A stretch of 64,000 nucleotides of DNA from Segatella oris. Its GTDB lineage: Bacteria > Bacteroidota > Bacteroidia > Bacteroidales > Bacteroidaceae. The stretch spans positions 62,001 through 126,000 of the forward strand of contig NZ_LR134384.1 of the NCBI RefSeq assembly GCF_900637655.1, in the 5' to 3' direction. How positions within the stretch are numbered: position 1 is the stretch's first letter; every line of letters starts with the position of its first letter. The position numbers were made by a program, and so were the translations under genes. The notes under the pieces were generated by a model. That model saw only the letters and a program-made list of their open reading frames with translations. It was not told where the DNA came from and did no database searches. This document shows positions 1 through 8,583 of this stretch, in pieces.

Positions 1-100
1 TCTTGCCGAGCATATATTGCCAGCACATACAACAGACTTTGCCTCTACAGATGTTTTTATCAATAACACAAATTCGGTTGTCAAGACAGAAAACAAGGCC

Positions 101-2536
101 TTACCTCATTACTTTTTTCCCGTCAATGATATAGACTCCCTTAGGCAAACGGTCTGCAGGTATAACGATGCGAGTGCCTTGGAGATTATAAATCACAGGA
201 ATGGAAGGGGCATTTTCTATCGTAGAGACACCCGTACTCCCAGGATTGGAAACCGCAAACTGCACACGGGGAGTTTCATTATTCCACACATCTACCCGCT
301 GATTGTTCTCCTTTATCTCTACATGTACCTCGTAAGTATGCCCACGTTTCAAGCGATTGAGCGGGAATTGAGCAAGCGTAGTCTTGGGTGGAATGTAGGC
401 AAAAGCATTGAAAGACACGTTGGCTACCGACCCTACATCGACAGAGGTGCCGTCAGTTGTGTCCTGTACACGATAAAACAACGGACCGTAATAGTTTTTA
501 CTGCCTCTCAAATTGGCTGTCACCATTAGTCCTAACATCTTCGTTTCTTCAGGATTAAACACTTGCAAGGGAGTGGATTTTCCGTCAGCAAGAAACTCTA
601 TCCCATTGATACTGAGATAAAACGGGGCAGTGTTGGGCAGCACATTCACTTCTATCGGAGCTGTGGTTGCAATAGGTATCTCTTCTGACTGATTGCCACC
701 TTTATCCACAGAAATAAAGAAACTAACCCGATAGCGACCTGCAAGAAGGGCATTACTGACACCATTCGTGTCGTAAGACGTTAGTACCGGAGCACGCAAA
801 GCTGTTGTTTCAAGTCGTTGAGCAAGTACCTCTTGCGTAATAGGAGCAGTATATTTAATGCCGTTTTCTATTCCCTCAAAGCGCACAATTATCTTTCCGC
901 GCACCTCTTCCCAGCCTTCATTTTTAACAACCAAACCGAACACACCCTGCCTTCCACTACCTTGATAGAGAGGGGCAAGCAGGTCTGGCTGTCTTTCTAA
1001 TGAAAGATGAATACGAGGGGCAAGCTCTTTCACAACGATTTTATCATCTGTCAATTCCACCTTTTGTGTGTTTGCATAAACTATCGACTGCCAACCCGAA
1101 TAGGTGGAAGGCCGTTCTGTGAGTTCGTTGGAAAGGGGTTTGAGCGTATAGGTTCCATTCGGAAGACCAGCAAAGTCGAGGTTGTCGAAGTCTGCAGTGG
1201 TAGTGGAAAAGATACTGCTGAGATTGATTTCTGTTTGAAAAGCATTGAAAAGCTTCACCCTTACGCCTTTTTCATCATAAAGTCCAAGTGCCACCTTGCC
1301 CGTAAAACGCCCGAGTTCACCATTGACAGGACTGTTGGTTCCAAGCTTTTTCACCTTTGCATGCAATACGGCACCCCGTTTCACTTCTGTCTCTGCAACG
1401 GTAAAAGGGTAAACATCTCTTGTCTCCAACCCTCTCAATACAGCAAACTCTTTGTGGCTTCCGTCTTTGGGATGCGCAAGAACTACTTCTATTTCCTCAT
1501 AAAACTTGCCGTCGTTTAATCCGAAACCACTAACAGGAAGATAGATAGTATTAATATCAAAGTATCCGTCAAATTCGCCACCCCATCCCCAATTCGTATG
1601 TATAAAGCCACGTCGGTCGTATCCATCAAACACGAAAACATGTGAGCCTCCACAGACCAGAACAGGATAACCATCGGATAGTTCGTTGAGAATAACATCG
1701 TAAAAAGCCCCCGACAACATATAATCCTTGTACAGATGACGTACCGAATAGCCGAAATCGTTACGCAAAGCATCCATAGCATAGTGCAGATTAGAGTTGC
1801 TTCCTTTATAATAGTAATGCATACGAACGGCCTTCCCAACATCTCGCATCAGCACACCAACAGCATCTCCTCCTTTATTATCCATCTGTTTTGCATAATC
1901 TTTCATATATTGCCACTGATAATCGGCACTTTTCTGAGCCTCTGTACCTTGGGAGAAGATGTAAGCATTGGGGCGTGATTTAGGCCACTTATGATAATAC
2001 ATCAGCTGTGCAGTGGCAGTGGCAACGCATCCGGTAGGCGTATTTACCCCATTGGGAGCAGGGGTATAGAGGTTAAAGGGATAATTCTGTTCCCAATGAC
2101 AAGTAAGCAGTGGCTTCACCTCTCTAATCTTAGGAAGTCTTATCGGAGGCACTTGTGCTTTCCCTTCACGTATCGCCCGCACCACTCTTTCATAGCGTTG
2201 AAGCAGAGTTTTGAATTCTTTGACAACAGATTTGTCGGCATTCGGGCTCATCTTTCCATAACCAACCACCTCATTCAATCGGCTTTCTCCCGAAACAACG
2301 ACATATTTATCATCGCCAACATTCGTAAAGAGATAGTAGGCAGGTTGCTGCTCATGGCTCTCTGCTGCACGGGTAATGACAGCGGACTGTCGCAGTTCTG
2401 GACTTGCAAGATACTTTGATGCAATTCTTCGGGCCATGTTTTCACTCACAGGTTCTGCCCACACTAAAGGTGTAACTACACTGCACACAGCAAGCAACGA
2501 CACTTTACGAAGGTAATTCTTTTTCATTTTATGCAT
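101..2536 (-). CDS. Secreted C10-family cysteine protease (interpain/streptopain-like)
   Basis: A secreted papain-fold protease of 811 residues. An N-terminal signal peptide (residues about 4-27) is followed by a Spi-type inhibitory propeptide and the C10 catalytic domain. The nucleophile is Cys170 in TPTGCVATA, the catalytic His is His299 in GGSHVFVFDGYD, and the Asn/Trp segment HTNWGWGG lies at about 313-320. The long C-terminal part (about 360-780) looks like beta-sandwich modules, and the last about 30 residues (LPKGVYIIDGKKV) resemble short Por-type C-terminal sorting segments. The family includes streptopain and Prevotella intermedia interpain A, which degrade host proteins and haemoproteins. 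Met1 and Met4 are both possible starts; Met4 begins a cleaner signal peptide. The gene is monocistronic and diverges from glyS. The family call is firm; the substrate is not known. Confidence 0.9.
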   Translation of the reverse strand: MHKMKKNYLRKVSLLAVCSVVTPLVWAEPVSENMARRIASKYLASPELRQSAVITRAAESHEQQPAYYLFTNVGDDKYVVVSGESRLNEVVGYGKMSPNADKSVVKEFKTLLQRYERVVRAIREGKAQVPPIRLPKIREVKPLLTCHWEQNYPFNLYTPAPNGVNTPTGCVATATAQLMYYHKWPKSRPNAYIFSQGTEAQKSADYQWQYMKDYAKQMDNKGGDAVGVLMRDVGKAVRMHYYYKGSNSNLHYAMDALRNDFGYSVRHLYKDYMLSGAFYDVILNELSDGYPVLVCGGSHVFVFDGYDRRGFIHTNWGWGGEFDGYFDINTIYLPVSGFGLNDGKFYEEIEVVLAHPKDGSHKEFAVLRGLETRDVYPFTVAETEVKRGAVLHAKVKKLGTNSPVNGELGRFTGKVALGLYDEKGVRVKLFNAFQTEINLSSIFSTTTADFDNLDFAGLPNGTYTLKPLSNELTERPSTYSGWQSIVYANTQKVELTDDKIVVKELAPRIHLSLERQPDLLAPLYQGSGRQGVFGLVVKNEGWEEVRGKIIVRFEGIENGIKYTAPITQEVLAQRLETTALRAPVLTSYDTNGVSNALLAGRYRVSFFISVDKGGNQSEEIPIATTAPIEVNVLPNTAPFYLSINGIEFLADGKSTPLQVFNPEETKMLGLMVTANLRGSKNYYGPLFYRVQDTTDGTSVDVGSVANVSFNAFAYIPPKTTLAQFPLNRLKRGHTYEVHVEIKENNQRVDVWNNETPRVQFAVSNPGSTGVSTIENAPSIPVIYNLQGTRIVIPADRLPKGVYIIDGKKVMR

Positions 2537-2753
2537 TGATTTTATTATTAACCTGTCCCCACATCCCCATGGAGAACAATTTGTATATAGCAGATAATTC
2601 TTACTTTCAAAGCCTAATTTTTTTCTGTAATTTCAAGCTTAGAACGCTATCAGCTGTAGTTATGGATATTGAAAATCCACTGCCTGGGATCTCCATAGAG
2701 CATATTATCATTTCCCTTGACATGCCATATTGCATGACAAACAGACAGAAATG

Positions 2754-2761
2754 CAAAGATA
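2754..2761 (-). promoter_or_regulatory. Candidate -7 element for the C10 protease gene
   Basis: On the minus strand this reads TATCTTTG, the Bacteroidota housekeeping -7 motif. No clear TTG lies about 20 bases upstream. A transcript from here would have a 5' leader of roughly 210 bases before the protease start. Confidence 0.4.
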
Positions 2762-2970
2762 GTTATTTTATTTGATGCAGCATTACTTTTATCTCCATAA
2801 AGTCTGTTATCTACTGACTTTTCCTACAGAAAGATGCAATCTTCATGGCAACAAGCCTGGAAAAGTGATTTTTCTCCTCATGAATGTACTGCCAAGAGCA
2901 AGCATCTGAAACCAAAAGTTGCTTTATACAAAAAAATAATAAAAGGCACCCCGTTTCGCGATATTTATTG

Positions 2971-2978
2971 TATCTTTG
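2971..2978 (+). promoter_or_regulatory. Candidate -7 element for glyS
   Basis: TATCTTTG lies 28 bases before the glyS ATG, a typical distance for a short 5' UTR in this phylum. A TTG -33 box is not obvious. Confidence 0.5.
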
Positions 2979-3006
2979 CACAAAAGAATTCGAACAAAAA
3001 TATATT

Positions 3007-4560
3007 ATGGCACAAGAAGATGTTTTCAAGAAGATTGTAAGCCATTGCAAGGAATATGGCTTTGTCTTCCCAAGCAGTGAAATTTACGACGGACTCGCAG
3101 CTGTTTATGACTATGGGCAGAACGGTGTTGAGTTAAAAAACAATATTAAGGAGTACTGGTGGAAAAGCATGGTGCTGCTCCACAGCAATATCGTTGGCAT
3201 TGATGCCAGCATCTTTATGCACCCCACTGTATGGAAAGCAAGCGGCCATGTCGATGCTTTCAACGATCCATTGATTGACAATCGCGACTCAAAGAAACGC
3301 TATCGTGCTGATGTCCTCATTGAGGATCAAATGGCAAAGTACGATGAAAAGATTGAAAAAGAAGTTGCCAAGGCTGCCAAGAAGTTTGGAGACAGTTTTG
3401 AAGAGGGTAAGTTCCGCGAGACCAATCCACGCGTATTGGAGTACCAGAAAAAGCGTGATGCACTGCATGAACGTTACACCGAGGCCATGCAAGGCCCTGA
3501 TTTGGAGGCCTTGAAACAGATAATTCTCGACGAAGGCATCGTTGATCCCATCAGTGGTACAAAGAATTGGACTGATGTTCGCCAATTCAACCTGATGTTT
3601 TCTACCGAAGTTGGCTCGCTCAGTGACCAAACCAACCGAATTTATCTGCGTCCTGAAACAGCACAAGGCATCTTCGTAAACTACCTCAACGTACAGAAAA
3701 CAGGCCGCATGAAGCTGCCTTTCGGCATCTGTCAGATAGGCAAAGCATTCCGTAATGAGATAGTAGCCCGCCAGTTTGTATTCCGTATGAGAGAGTTCGA
3801 ACAAATGGAAATGCAGTTCTTCTGCCAGCCGGGAACCGAGATGAAATGGTTCGAATACTGGAAGAAACACCGTATGGCTTGGCATCAGGCATTAGGTATG
3901 GGCAAAGAAAACTATCGTTTCCATGACCACGAAAAATTAGCACATTATGCCAACGCTGCCACCGACATAGAATTTCACATGCCGTTTGGTTTCAAGGAAG
4001 TTGAGGGCATACACTCCCGCACCGACTTTGATCTTAGCCAGCATGAGAAATTCAGTGGCCGCTCAATTAAATACTTCGACCCGGAAAAGAACGAAAGCTA
4101 TACGCCGTATGATGTAGAGACTTCCATCGGCGTTGACCGCATGTTCCTTTCTGTTCTGTGCCACAGCTACACCGAAGAAAAGCTCGAAAACGGAGAAACA
4201 CGCATCGTCTTGAGGCTTCCTGAGGCTTTGGCACCAGTGAAATGTGCCGTATTCCCATTAGACAAGAAAGACGGATTACCCGAATTGGCACAACAGATTG
4301 TCGATGATTTGAAGTTCCATTTCAACACACACTATGGCGATCCGAAAGACTCTATCGGTAAACGTTACCGTCGTCAGGATGCAGTTGGTACTCCATTCTG
4401 CGTTACTGTTGACCACGATACGCCTAAAGATCACAAGGTTACACTGCGTTATCGCGACACAATGAAACAGGAACGCGTTGATATCAATGCGTTGCGTGGC
4501 ATTATGGAAGACCGCGTAAGCATCACCAACTTACTGAAAAAACTCAATATAGAAGAATGA
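3007..4560 (+). CDS. glyS: Glycyl-tRNA synthetase, class II homodimeric type
   Basis: Charges tRNA-Gly with glycine using ATP in the cytoplasm. The 517-residue protein has the class II core: motif 2 around residues 249-268 (FRNEIVARQFVFRMREFEQ) and motif 3 around 372-382 (SIGVDRMFLSVL), followed by an anticodon-binding domain to the C terminus. N-terminal text such as GFVFPSSEIYDGLAAVYDYG is typical of bacterial/eukaryal-type GlyRS. The frame is open further upstream to 2884, but ATG 3007 fits the family length (about 513-520) and sits 28 bases after a TATCTTTG promoter box, so the upstream extension is rejected. It overlaps the downstream FKBP lipoprotein gene by 4 bases, implying translational coupling. 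Confidence 0.96.
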   Translation: MAQEDVFKKIVSHCKEYGFVFPSSEIYDGLAAVYDYGQNGVELKNNIKEYWWKSMVLLHSNIVGIDASIFMHPTVWKASGHVDAFNDPLIDNRDSKKRYRADVLIEDQMAKYDEKIEKEVAKAAKKFGDSFEEGKFRETNPRVLEYQKKRDALHERYTEAMQGPDLEALKQIILDEGIVDPISGTKNWTDVRQFNLMFSTEVGSLSDQTNRIYLRPETAQGIFVNYLNVQKTGRMKLPFGICQIGKAFRNEIVARQFVFRMREFEQMEMQFFCQPGTEMKWFEYWKKHRMAWHQALGMGKENYRFHDHEKLAHYANAATDIEFHMPFGFKEVEGIHSRTDFDLSQHEKFSGRSIKYFDPEKNESYTPYDVETSIGVDRMFLSVLCHSYTEEKLENGETRIVLRLPEALAPVKCAVFPLDKKDGLPELAQQIVDDLKFHFNTHYGDPKDSIGKRYRRQDAVGTPFCVTVDHDTPKDHKVTLRYRDTMKQERVDINALRGIMEDRVSITNLLKKLNIEE

Positions 4561-5204
4561 AAAAAGACATATTATATATCCTCATGCTCATGATGACAGC
4601 CGTAGGACTGTCGTCATGCAACGAAGATAATAACACTCCGGATGAATATCCTGACTGGAAAGCTCGCAATGAAGAATACTTCAACAAGATTTATAAAGAG
4701 GCTGTTTCTGATGCTAAAACCAACCCAAATGTAAAGGTCATACGCAATTGGTCATTGCCGGAAACGCACAACAAACCAGAGGATTTCATCGTTGTGAAAG
4801 TATTGAAAAAAGGAACAGGAACACAGTTGCCATTATATACAGATACTGCCTATATACATTATCAAGGCCGACTTATACCCTCTACAAGCTATCCAAAAGG
4901 GATGATATTCGACCAAACCTGGATAACTGAAGAGTTTAATCCAAACACAAACACGCCCAAGAAGTTTGCTGTAAGCGGTGTAGTTTCAGGCTTTACAACC
5001 GCTTTACAGTATATGCGTGCAGGCGACAGATGGATGATTTACATACCTTATCAATTAGGTTATGGGGCCAAAAACAATAATAAGATCCCTGCCTACTCGA
5101 CCTTAGTGTTTGATGTAACCCTTGCCGGAAGCTATCATGCAGGGCGAACCTCAAAAGAAACTAAGGCTAAAGCCCATGATATACAGTATCTAAATCAAAA
5201 CTGA
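4557..5204 (+). CDS. FKBP-type peptidyl-prolyl isomerase lipoprotein
   Basis: A 215-residue lipoprotein with an LSSC lipobox at Cys21, so probably tethered to the outer or inner membrane facing the periplasm. Residues about 80-195 form an FKBP domain: VVKVLKKGTGTQLPLYTDTA, then YIHYQGRL, GMIFDQTW, VSGFTTALQYMRAGDRWMIY and PYQLGYG. These are the usual FKBP strand and flap signatures, and the family catalyses cis-trans isomerisation of prolyl bonds in folding proteins. The start overlaps the glyS stop by 4 bases, a coupling common in Bacteroidales. A strong hairpin terminator follows at 5247-5285. Confidence 0.9.
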   Translation: MKKDILYILMLMMTAVGLSSCNEDNNTPDEYPDWKARNEEYFNKIYKEAVSDAKTNPNVKVIRNWSLPETHNKPEDFIVVKVLKKGTGTQLPLYTDTAYIHYQGRLIPSTSYPKGMIFDQTWITEEFNPNTNTPKKFAVSGVVSGFTTALQYMRAGDRWMIYIPYQLGYGAKNNNKIPAYSTLVFDVTLAGSYHAGRTSKETKAKAHDIQYLNQN

Positions 5205-5246
5205 TTTCATAAAGAAATAATAGGATATATAATATAAGGTATAAAG

Positions 5247-5285
5247 AATAGGAGCATAAACTATTAGGTCTATGCTCCTATTTTC
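5247..5285 (+). terminator. Rho-independent terminator after the glyS-FKBP operon
   Basis: A perfect 12-bp stem (AATAGGAGCATA at 5247-5258 with TATGCTCCTATT at 5271-5282) with a 12-base loop and a following T-rich tail. Confidence 0.8.
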
Positions 5286-5373
5286 TTAGGAAAGCTTGCC
5301 TTTGTGCCCGCACACAATTCGTTGATGTATATCAAGAATTGGGCTGAAAAAGAAGATTTCTCATAAAAGATTA

Positions 5374-5403
5374 TTGCCGGTAATCGGATACTATATATCT
5401 TTG
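5374..5403 (+). promoter_or_regulatory. Promoter of a candidate small RNA
   Basis: TTG at 5374-5376, a 19-base spacer and TATCTTTG at 5396-5403 match the Bacteroidota promoter very well. No ORF of note follows; transcription would run to the hairpin/T-run at 5653-5685. Confidence 0.6.
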
Positions 5404-5409
5404 CATCGT

Positions 5410-5686
5410 CTAAGAGAGGTAAAAGATTAGGATAACGACAAAGGTATTAGATTAGACATAGGTATTTGGTTTAGGTAAACAAGATTGACTTCAAGGTATT
5501 ATATAAGGTAAAGAGTTTCAGGACAAAAGATTAGAAGAGTTATTCAAAATAGGCAATAGATTAGTTTTCAAAGGTAGAATAAAAGATTGTTTCAGAACAG
5601 ATAACATTTAAGGAGAAAGCAATAGAGACCTTGAGAGGTTTGAGAGAGACAGACGGTTTCATAGCAATATGAAATCGTTTTTTTTG
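5410..5686 (+). ncRNA. Candidate small RNA, about 275 nt, purine-rich with AAGATTAG-like repeats
   Basis: The 527-base gap between the FKBP gene and the MATE gene contains a complete transcription unit without an ORF: a good promoter (5374-5403) and an intrinsic terminator (5653-5685). The body is rich in A and G, poor in C, and repeats loose copies of AAAGATTAG, ATTAGATTAG and AGGTA, so it should be little structured except at its 3' end. The MATE gene has its own promoter downstream, so this is not simply its leader. I cannot match it to a named RNA family. It could instead be a decayed spacer with chance signals. Confidence 0.4.
5653..5685 (+). terminator. Rho-independent terminator of the candidate sRNA
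   Basis: Stem ACGGTTTCATA (5653-5663) with TATGAAATCGT (5668-5678), loop GCAA, then eight T residues. Confidence 0.75.
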
Positions 5687-5714
5687 TGATTTAGCCAGAA
5701 TTCCATTAATTTTG
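5684..5714 (+). promoter_or_regulatory. Promoter of the MATE exporter gene
   Basis: TTG at 5684-5686, 20-base spacer, TAATTTTG at 5707-5714. Transcription would start only about 10 bases before the ATG at 5732, giving a very short leader. Confidence 0.6.
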
Positions 5715-5731
5715 CAGCAACGTTAAAAGGT

Positions 5732-7132
5732 ATGTTAGGTAACAAGAGAAGTGAAGTCCTGTTGGCAAATATCCGCAATGGGCAACCCATGTCACAGCGA
5801 GAGAAGCTCAGATTGATTGTAAATCTGAGCATTCCGTCGATATTAGCACAGATAACCACCGTCATGATGTTCTTCATTGATGCCGGTATGGTAGGCCATT
5901 TAGGTGCAGAAGCCTCGGCAAGTATAGGCCTTGTAGAGTCTACAACGTGGTTGATGGGCAGCGTGATGACAGCGGCTTCAACCGGCTTTTCGGTTCAAGT
6001 GGCCCACTTTATCGGTGCCAACGACTTCTTCCGTGCACGTCAGGTCTTCCGCCATGCACTCATCTGTGGTCTCCTGTTCAGTATGCTTATCGCCGTCATA
6101 GGCATAGCAATTCACAATCCACTTCCACTATGGTTAGGGGGCGGATCAGACATTGCTGGCGACTCTTCCCGCTACTTCTTAGTCTTTTCAATGACGATGC
6201 CTTTCATTTTATTGTTTCATCTTTCGAATGCAATGATCAAGTGTTCCGGCAACATGCAGTTACCCAGTGTGATGAGTGTTTTGTTGTGCATATTGGACGT
6301 CATTTTCAACTATGTTTTCATCTATCTGCTCCATATGGGCGTGGTTGGTGCAGCAATCGGCACCTCAATGGCCTATATCTGCACCTCGCTTCCGACAGTA
6401 TGGTTAGCGACATGCCGTAACAAAATACTGGCTCTGAAGCTTGATACGGTTCCGTTTCACTGGGTTTGGAACTATGTAACGAAAGCCATCCGAATCAGCC
6501 TCCCCATGGCTGTTCAGTCTGTATTGATGAGCGGAGCACAGATTGTGAGCACGCTGATTGTGGCCCCATTAGGCAACATTGCCATTGCTTCCAACTCTTT
6601 TGCAATCACGGCAGAGAGCCTATGTTATATGCCGGGATACGGTATCGGAGATGCTGCGACGACGCTCGTTGGCCAGACATATGGTGCAGGAAGAAAGGAA
6701 CTTTGCAAGAGTTTTGCCCGCATGACCGTAGCCTTGGGCATGATTGTCATGGCTTTCATGGGCTTGGTGATGTATATATTTGCACCCGAAATGATTGGTC
6801 TTCTGAGTCCGGTAGAAGCTATCCGCAGCCTTGGCACTACTGTTTTGCGCATCGAAGCCTTTGCCGAACCGTTCTTTGCTGCGTCAATCGTGGTCTACAG
6901 CATATGTGTAGGAGCTGGCGACACACTGCGTCCGGCCATTATAAACCTTGTTTCTATGTGGTGCGTCCGACTTACGCTTGCAGCCTGGCTTGCCCGAGAT
7001 TATGGACTGAAAGGCGTCTGGACAGCCATGGCAATAGAACTGACTTTCCGTGGAAGTATGTTTCTTTACCGCCTTTTCCGTGGCAATTGGTTGAAAGGAA
7101 TACAAGAGAAAGCTGTGGCAGGAGTTGAATAA
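5732..7132 (+). CDS. MATE family efflux transporter
   Basis: A 466-residue inner-membrane protein with about 12 hydrophobic segments and MATE-type text: SIPSILAQITTVMMFFIDAGMVG near the N terminus (quoted in part), then LGAEASASIGL and, at the start of the second half, ISLPMAVQSVLMSGAQIV, with GIGDAATTLVGQTYGAG later. MATE proteins export cationic drugs, toxins or metabolites in exchange for Na+ or H+. The substrate here is unknown. It has its own promoter and is followed 23 bases later by a small membrane protein gene that may be co-transcribed. Confidence 0.9.
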   Translation: MLGNKRSEVLLANIRNGQPMSQREKLRLIVNLSIPSILAQITTVMMFFIDAGMVGHLGAEASASIGLVESTTWLMGSVMTAASTGFSVQVAHFIGANDFFRARQVFRHALICGLLFSMLIAVIGIAIHNPLPLWLGGGSDIAGDSSRYFLVFSMTMPFILLFHLSNAMIKCSGNMQLPSVMSVLLCILDVIFNYVFIYLLHMGVVGAAIGTSMAYICTSLPTVWLATCRNKILALKLDTVPFHWVWNYVTKAIRISLPMAVQSVLMSGAQIVSTLIVAPLGNIAIASNSFAITAESLCYMPGYGIGDAATTLVGQTYGAGRKELCKSFARMTVALGMIVMAFMGLVMYIFAPEMIGLLSPVEAIRSLGTTVLRIEAFAEPFFAASIVVYSICVGAGDTLRPAIINLVSMWCVRLTLAAWLARDYGLKGVWTAMAIELTFRGSMFLYRLFRGNWLKGIQEKAVAGVE

Positions 7133-7155
7133 AACCATATAAAAAGAATGCTCTT

Positions 7156-7842
7156 ATGAAGAAAACACTATTGATTTTCGTTGGATTACTGCTGTCAGCA
7201 ACATCGTTTGCATTAGGCAAAGACAGTGCAGATGCCGTTATCATGCTCGATTATGAACAGGCATGGAATGACGACACGGGCAGACTTTCACTGAGAAACA
7301 ACACCAATGAACCCATTGAAGACCTCTCCTTCCAAATCACCTACATAGACATGCAAGGCCGAACCATAGGTACGGAGAACTTCAATAAAGACATATATAT
7401 TTCGCCGGGAGAGACAAAGACGGTCGACATCCCAGCCTTCAATGCTGACGAACACTATTCCTATTATAAGTCTGTAGCAAAGAAAGACTCTGCGAATATC
7501 TTCATCATAAGGTTTGACCTGACGGACTATAACGAGCAAGGCAGGTTGGCAGCAGGGGGAAAGAGCCTGCAAAACAATGACAAGACATCTGCAGTTTACC
7601 ACTCAGATGAAAGTCTTTTTAAACGATTAGGCCCTATTGCATGGCTTATGTTGTTTGTCGTTTTAGTGGGAATAGAGCTTGCTTTCTACATCATTGTAGC
7701 TATTATGGCCAAGCAACGCAATCGAAATCCAATCGTTTGGATAGTCCTAAGCATGTTCGCAAGCCCATTCCTTATAGCGATAATCCTGTTGATTATAGGC
7801 AAAGCCTACACCCCAGACGAAGATATCAACCACAGAAGATAA
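7156..7842 (+). CDS. Exported membrane-anchored protein of unknown function
   Basis: 228 residues with an N-terminal signal peptide (about 1-20, ending SATSFALG). A periplasmic domain of about 130 residues follows; its pattern of strands (NNTNEPIEDLSFQITYIDMQ and ISPGETKTVDIPAF) suggests an Ig-like/FxLYD-type beta sandwich. Two transmembrane helices lie at about 158-182 and 190-214 near the C terminus. I do not recognise a named family. It lies 23 bases after the MATE gene on the same strand, so it is probably in that operon. Confidence 0.7.
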   Translation: MKKTLLIFVGLLLSATSFALGKDSADAVIMLDYEQAWNDDTGRLSLRNNTNEPIEDLSFQITYIDMQGRTIGTENFNKDIYISPGETKTVDIPAFNADEHYSYYKSVAKKDSANIFIIRFDLTDYNEQGRLAAGGKSLQNNDKTSAVYHSDESLFKRLGPIAWLMLFVVLVGIELAFYIIVAIMAKQRNRNPIVWIVLSMFASPFLIAIILLIIGKAYTPDEDINHRR

Positions 7843-7938
7843 GGTGTTTTCTGTGGTATTTGCCCGTGAAAGCTGACTAAACGTGGCATGACCACGGTGT
7901 CAAACCTATGGATTATGCCCATTGCCCCCCGACTCTTT

Positions 7939-8322
7939 TTGTAAAGTTTACTGCTCGTTTTTAACACTTTATGACTGCACCAAATAGAAATGGAAATGCA
8001 GAGAAAATGAAATAATTTCATGAAATCAATGCATTCAGCCTGCAATTCAAGTCATGAGGTGCTGTCATTTGATGCAAAACACGCTGTTTTCTGCGTCAGA
8101 ATACACTGCAATATGAAGCAGATTACAAGGTAAGTTGACGCAAATTGCAGCGTTTTTCAATGTGATATGATGCCGGATTTTGCATCAATATCCGTAACAA
8201 TCTGACAGACAAAACATTACAACGCCTTCAAAAACAGCGCGTATTTTGAATGAGAAAGACTTCTGTTTTGAATTCTTAAATTATACAAGAGCATTTGTAA
8301 AGTTCCTTGAAAAGATTTAACC
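7939..8322. repeat. Dispersed intergenic repeat, copy A
   Basis: About 380 bases that align along their whole length with 45460-45840. Shared blocks include TTTTTAAC, ACCAAATAGAAA, TTTGAYGCAAA, a TGCAGATTACA-like block, GACRACAAA/AAACAGCGC and a final TTTAATAAAACC/TTTAACC. Within it GATGCAAAACA and TGTTTTCTGCGTC can form a hairpin. No ORF spans it, so it looks like a non-coding dispersed element rather than an IS remnant. Confidence 0.65.
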
Positions 8323-8481
8323 TATTTTCTGCTTACAGGCTTTATGGGGCATGATGAAAGCCGATGGCAGCATCAATCAGCACACAGATGACGTCCTGGC
8401 ACAGCCTTTCTGTAAAGTCATCTTATCGTATAAAACAAACAGCTATATGCCACATTGTCACTCACATGTGTCACATTCTCA

Positions 8482-8505
8482 CCACGTGTCAGCCTTGGCA
8501 CGTGG
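8482..8505. promoter_or_regulatory. Inverted repeat overlapping the dnaK promoter
   Basis: CCACGTG (8482-8488) pairs with CACGTGG (8499-8505); with two G-T wobbles the stem extends to about 10 bp around a four-base loop. It overlaps the -24 part of the sigma-54-like promoter, so it may be an operator rather than an RNA hairpin. TGTCA motifs recur just upstream. Confidence 0.45.
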
Positions 8506-8510
8506 TTTGT
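8495..8510 (+). promoter_or_regulatory. Sigma-54-like (-24/-12) promoter of dnaK
   Basis: TTGGCACG, four bases, TTGT matches the RpoN consensus TGGCACG-N4-TTGC except for the last base. The GG and the -12 dinucleotide have the required 10-base separation. The predicted start near 8521 leaves about 63 bases of leader before the dnaK ATG. No TAnnTTTG box was seen in the last 250 bases, which makes the alternative sigma reading more likely. This is inference from the motif. Confidence 0.45.
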
Positions 8511-8583
8511 TATTTAGAGGATGTCTTCGGAAAAGCTCCGGATAAACGACAAACAGAAAACAAAAAATAAAATATATACGATT

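Larger units (their letters stand above)
2537..3006. other. Divergent intergenic region between the C10 protease and glyS
   Basis: This gene-free stretch holds back-to-back -7 motifs: TATCTTTG on the minus strand at 2754-2761 and on the plus strand at 2971-2978. No convincing small gene or hairpin was seen in it. Confidence 0.6.
7843..8583. other. 741-base intergenic region upstream of dnaK
   Basis: It contains one copy of a dispersed intergenic repeat (7939-8322), a TGTCA-rich stretch (about 8455-8492), a hairpin at 8482-8505 and a sigma-54-like promoter at 8495-8510. Short open frames at 8351-8570 have no protein-like character and run through these signals. Confidence 0.6.

Noticed and set aside
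2884..3006. Upstream extension of the glyS reading frame
   Set aside because: It overlaps the TATCTTTG promoter box at 2971 and adds residues not seen in GlyRS; ATG 3007 gives the family length.
8351..8570. Overlapping short frames upstream of dnaK
   Set aside because: They run across the operator/promoter region and are rich in His/Ser from CAC/TCA repeats; no start signals.
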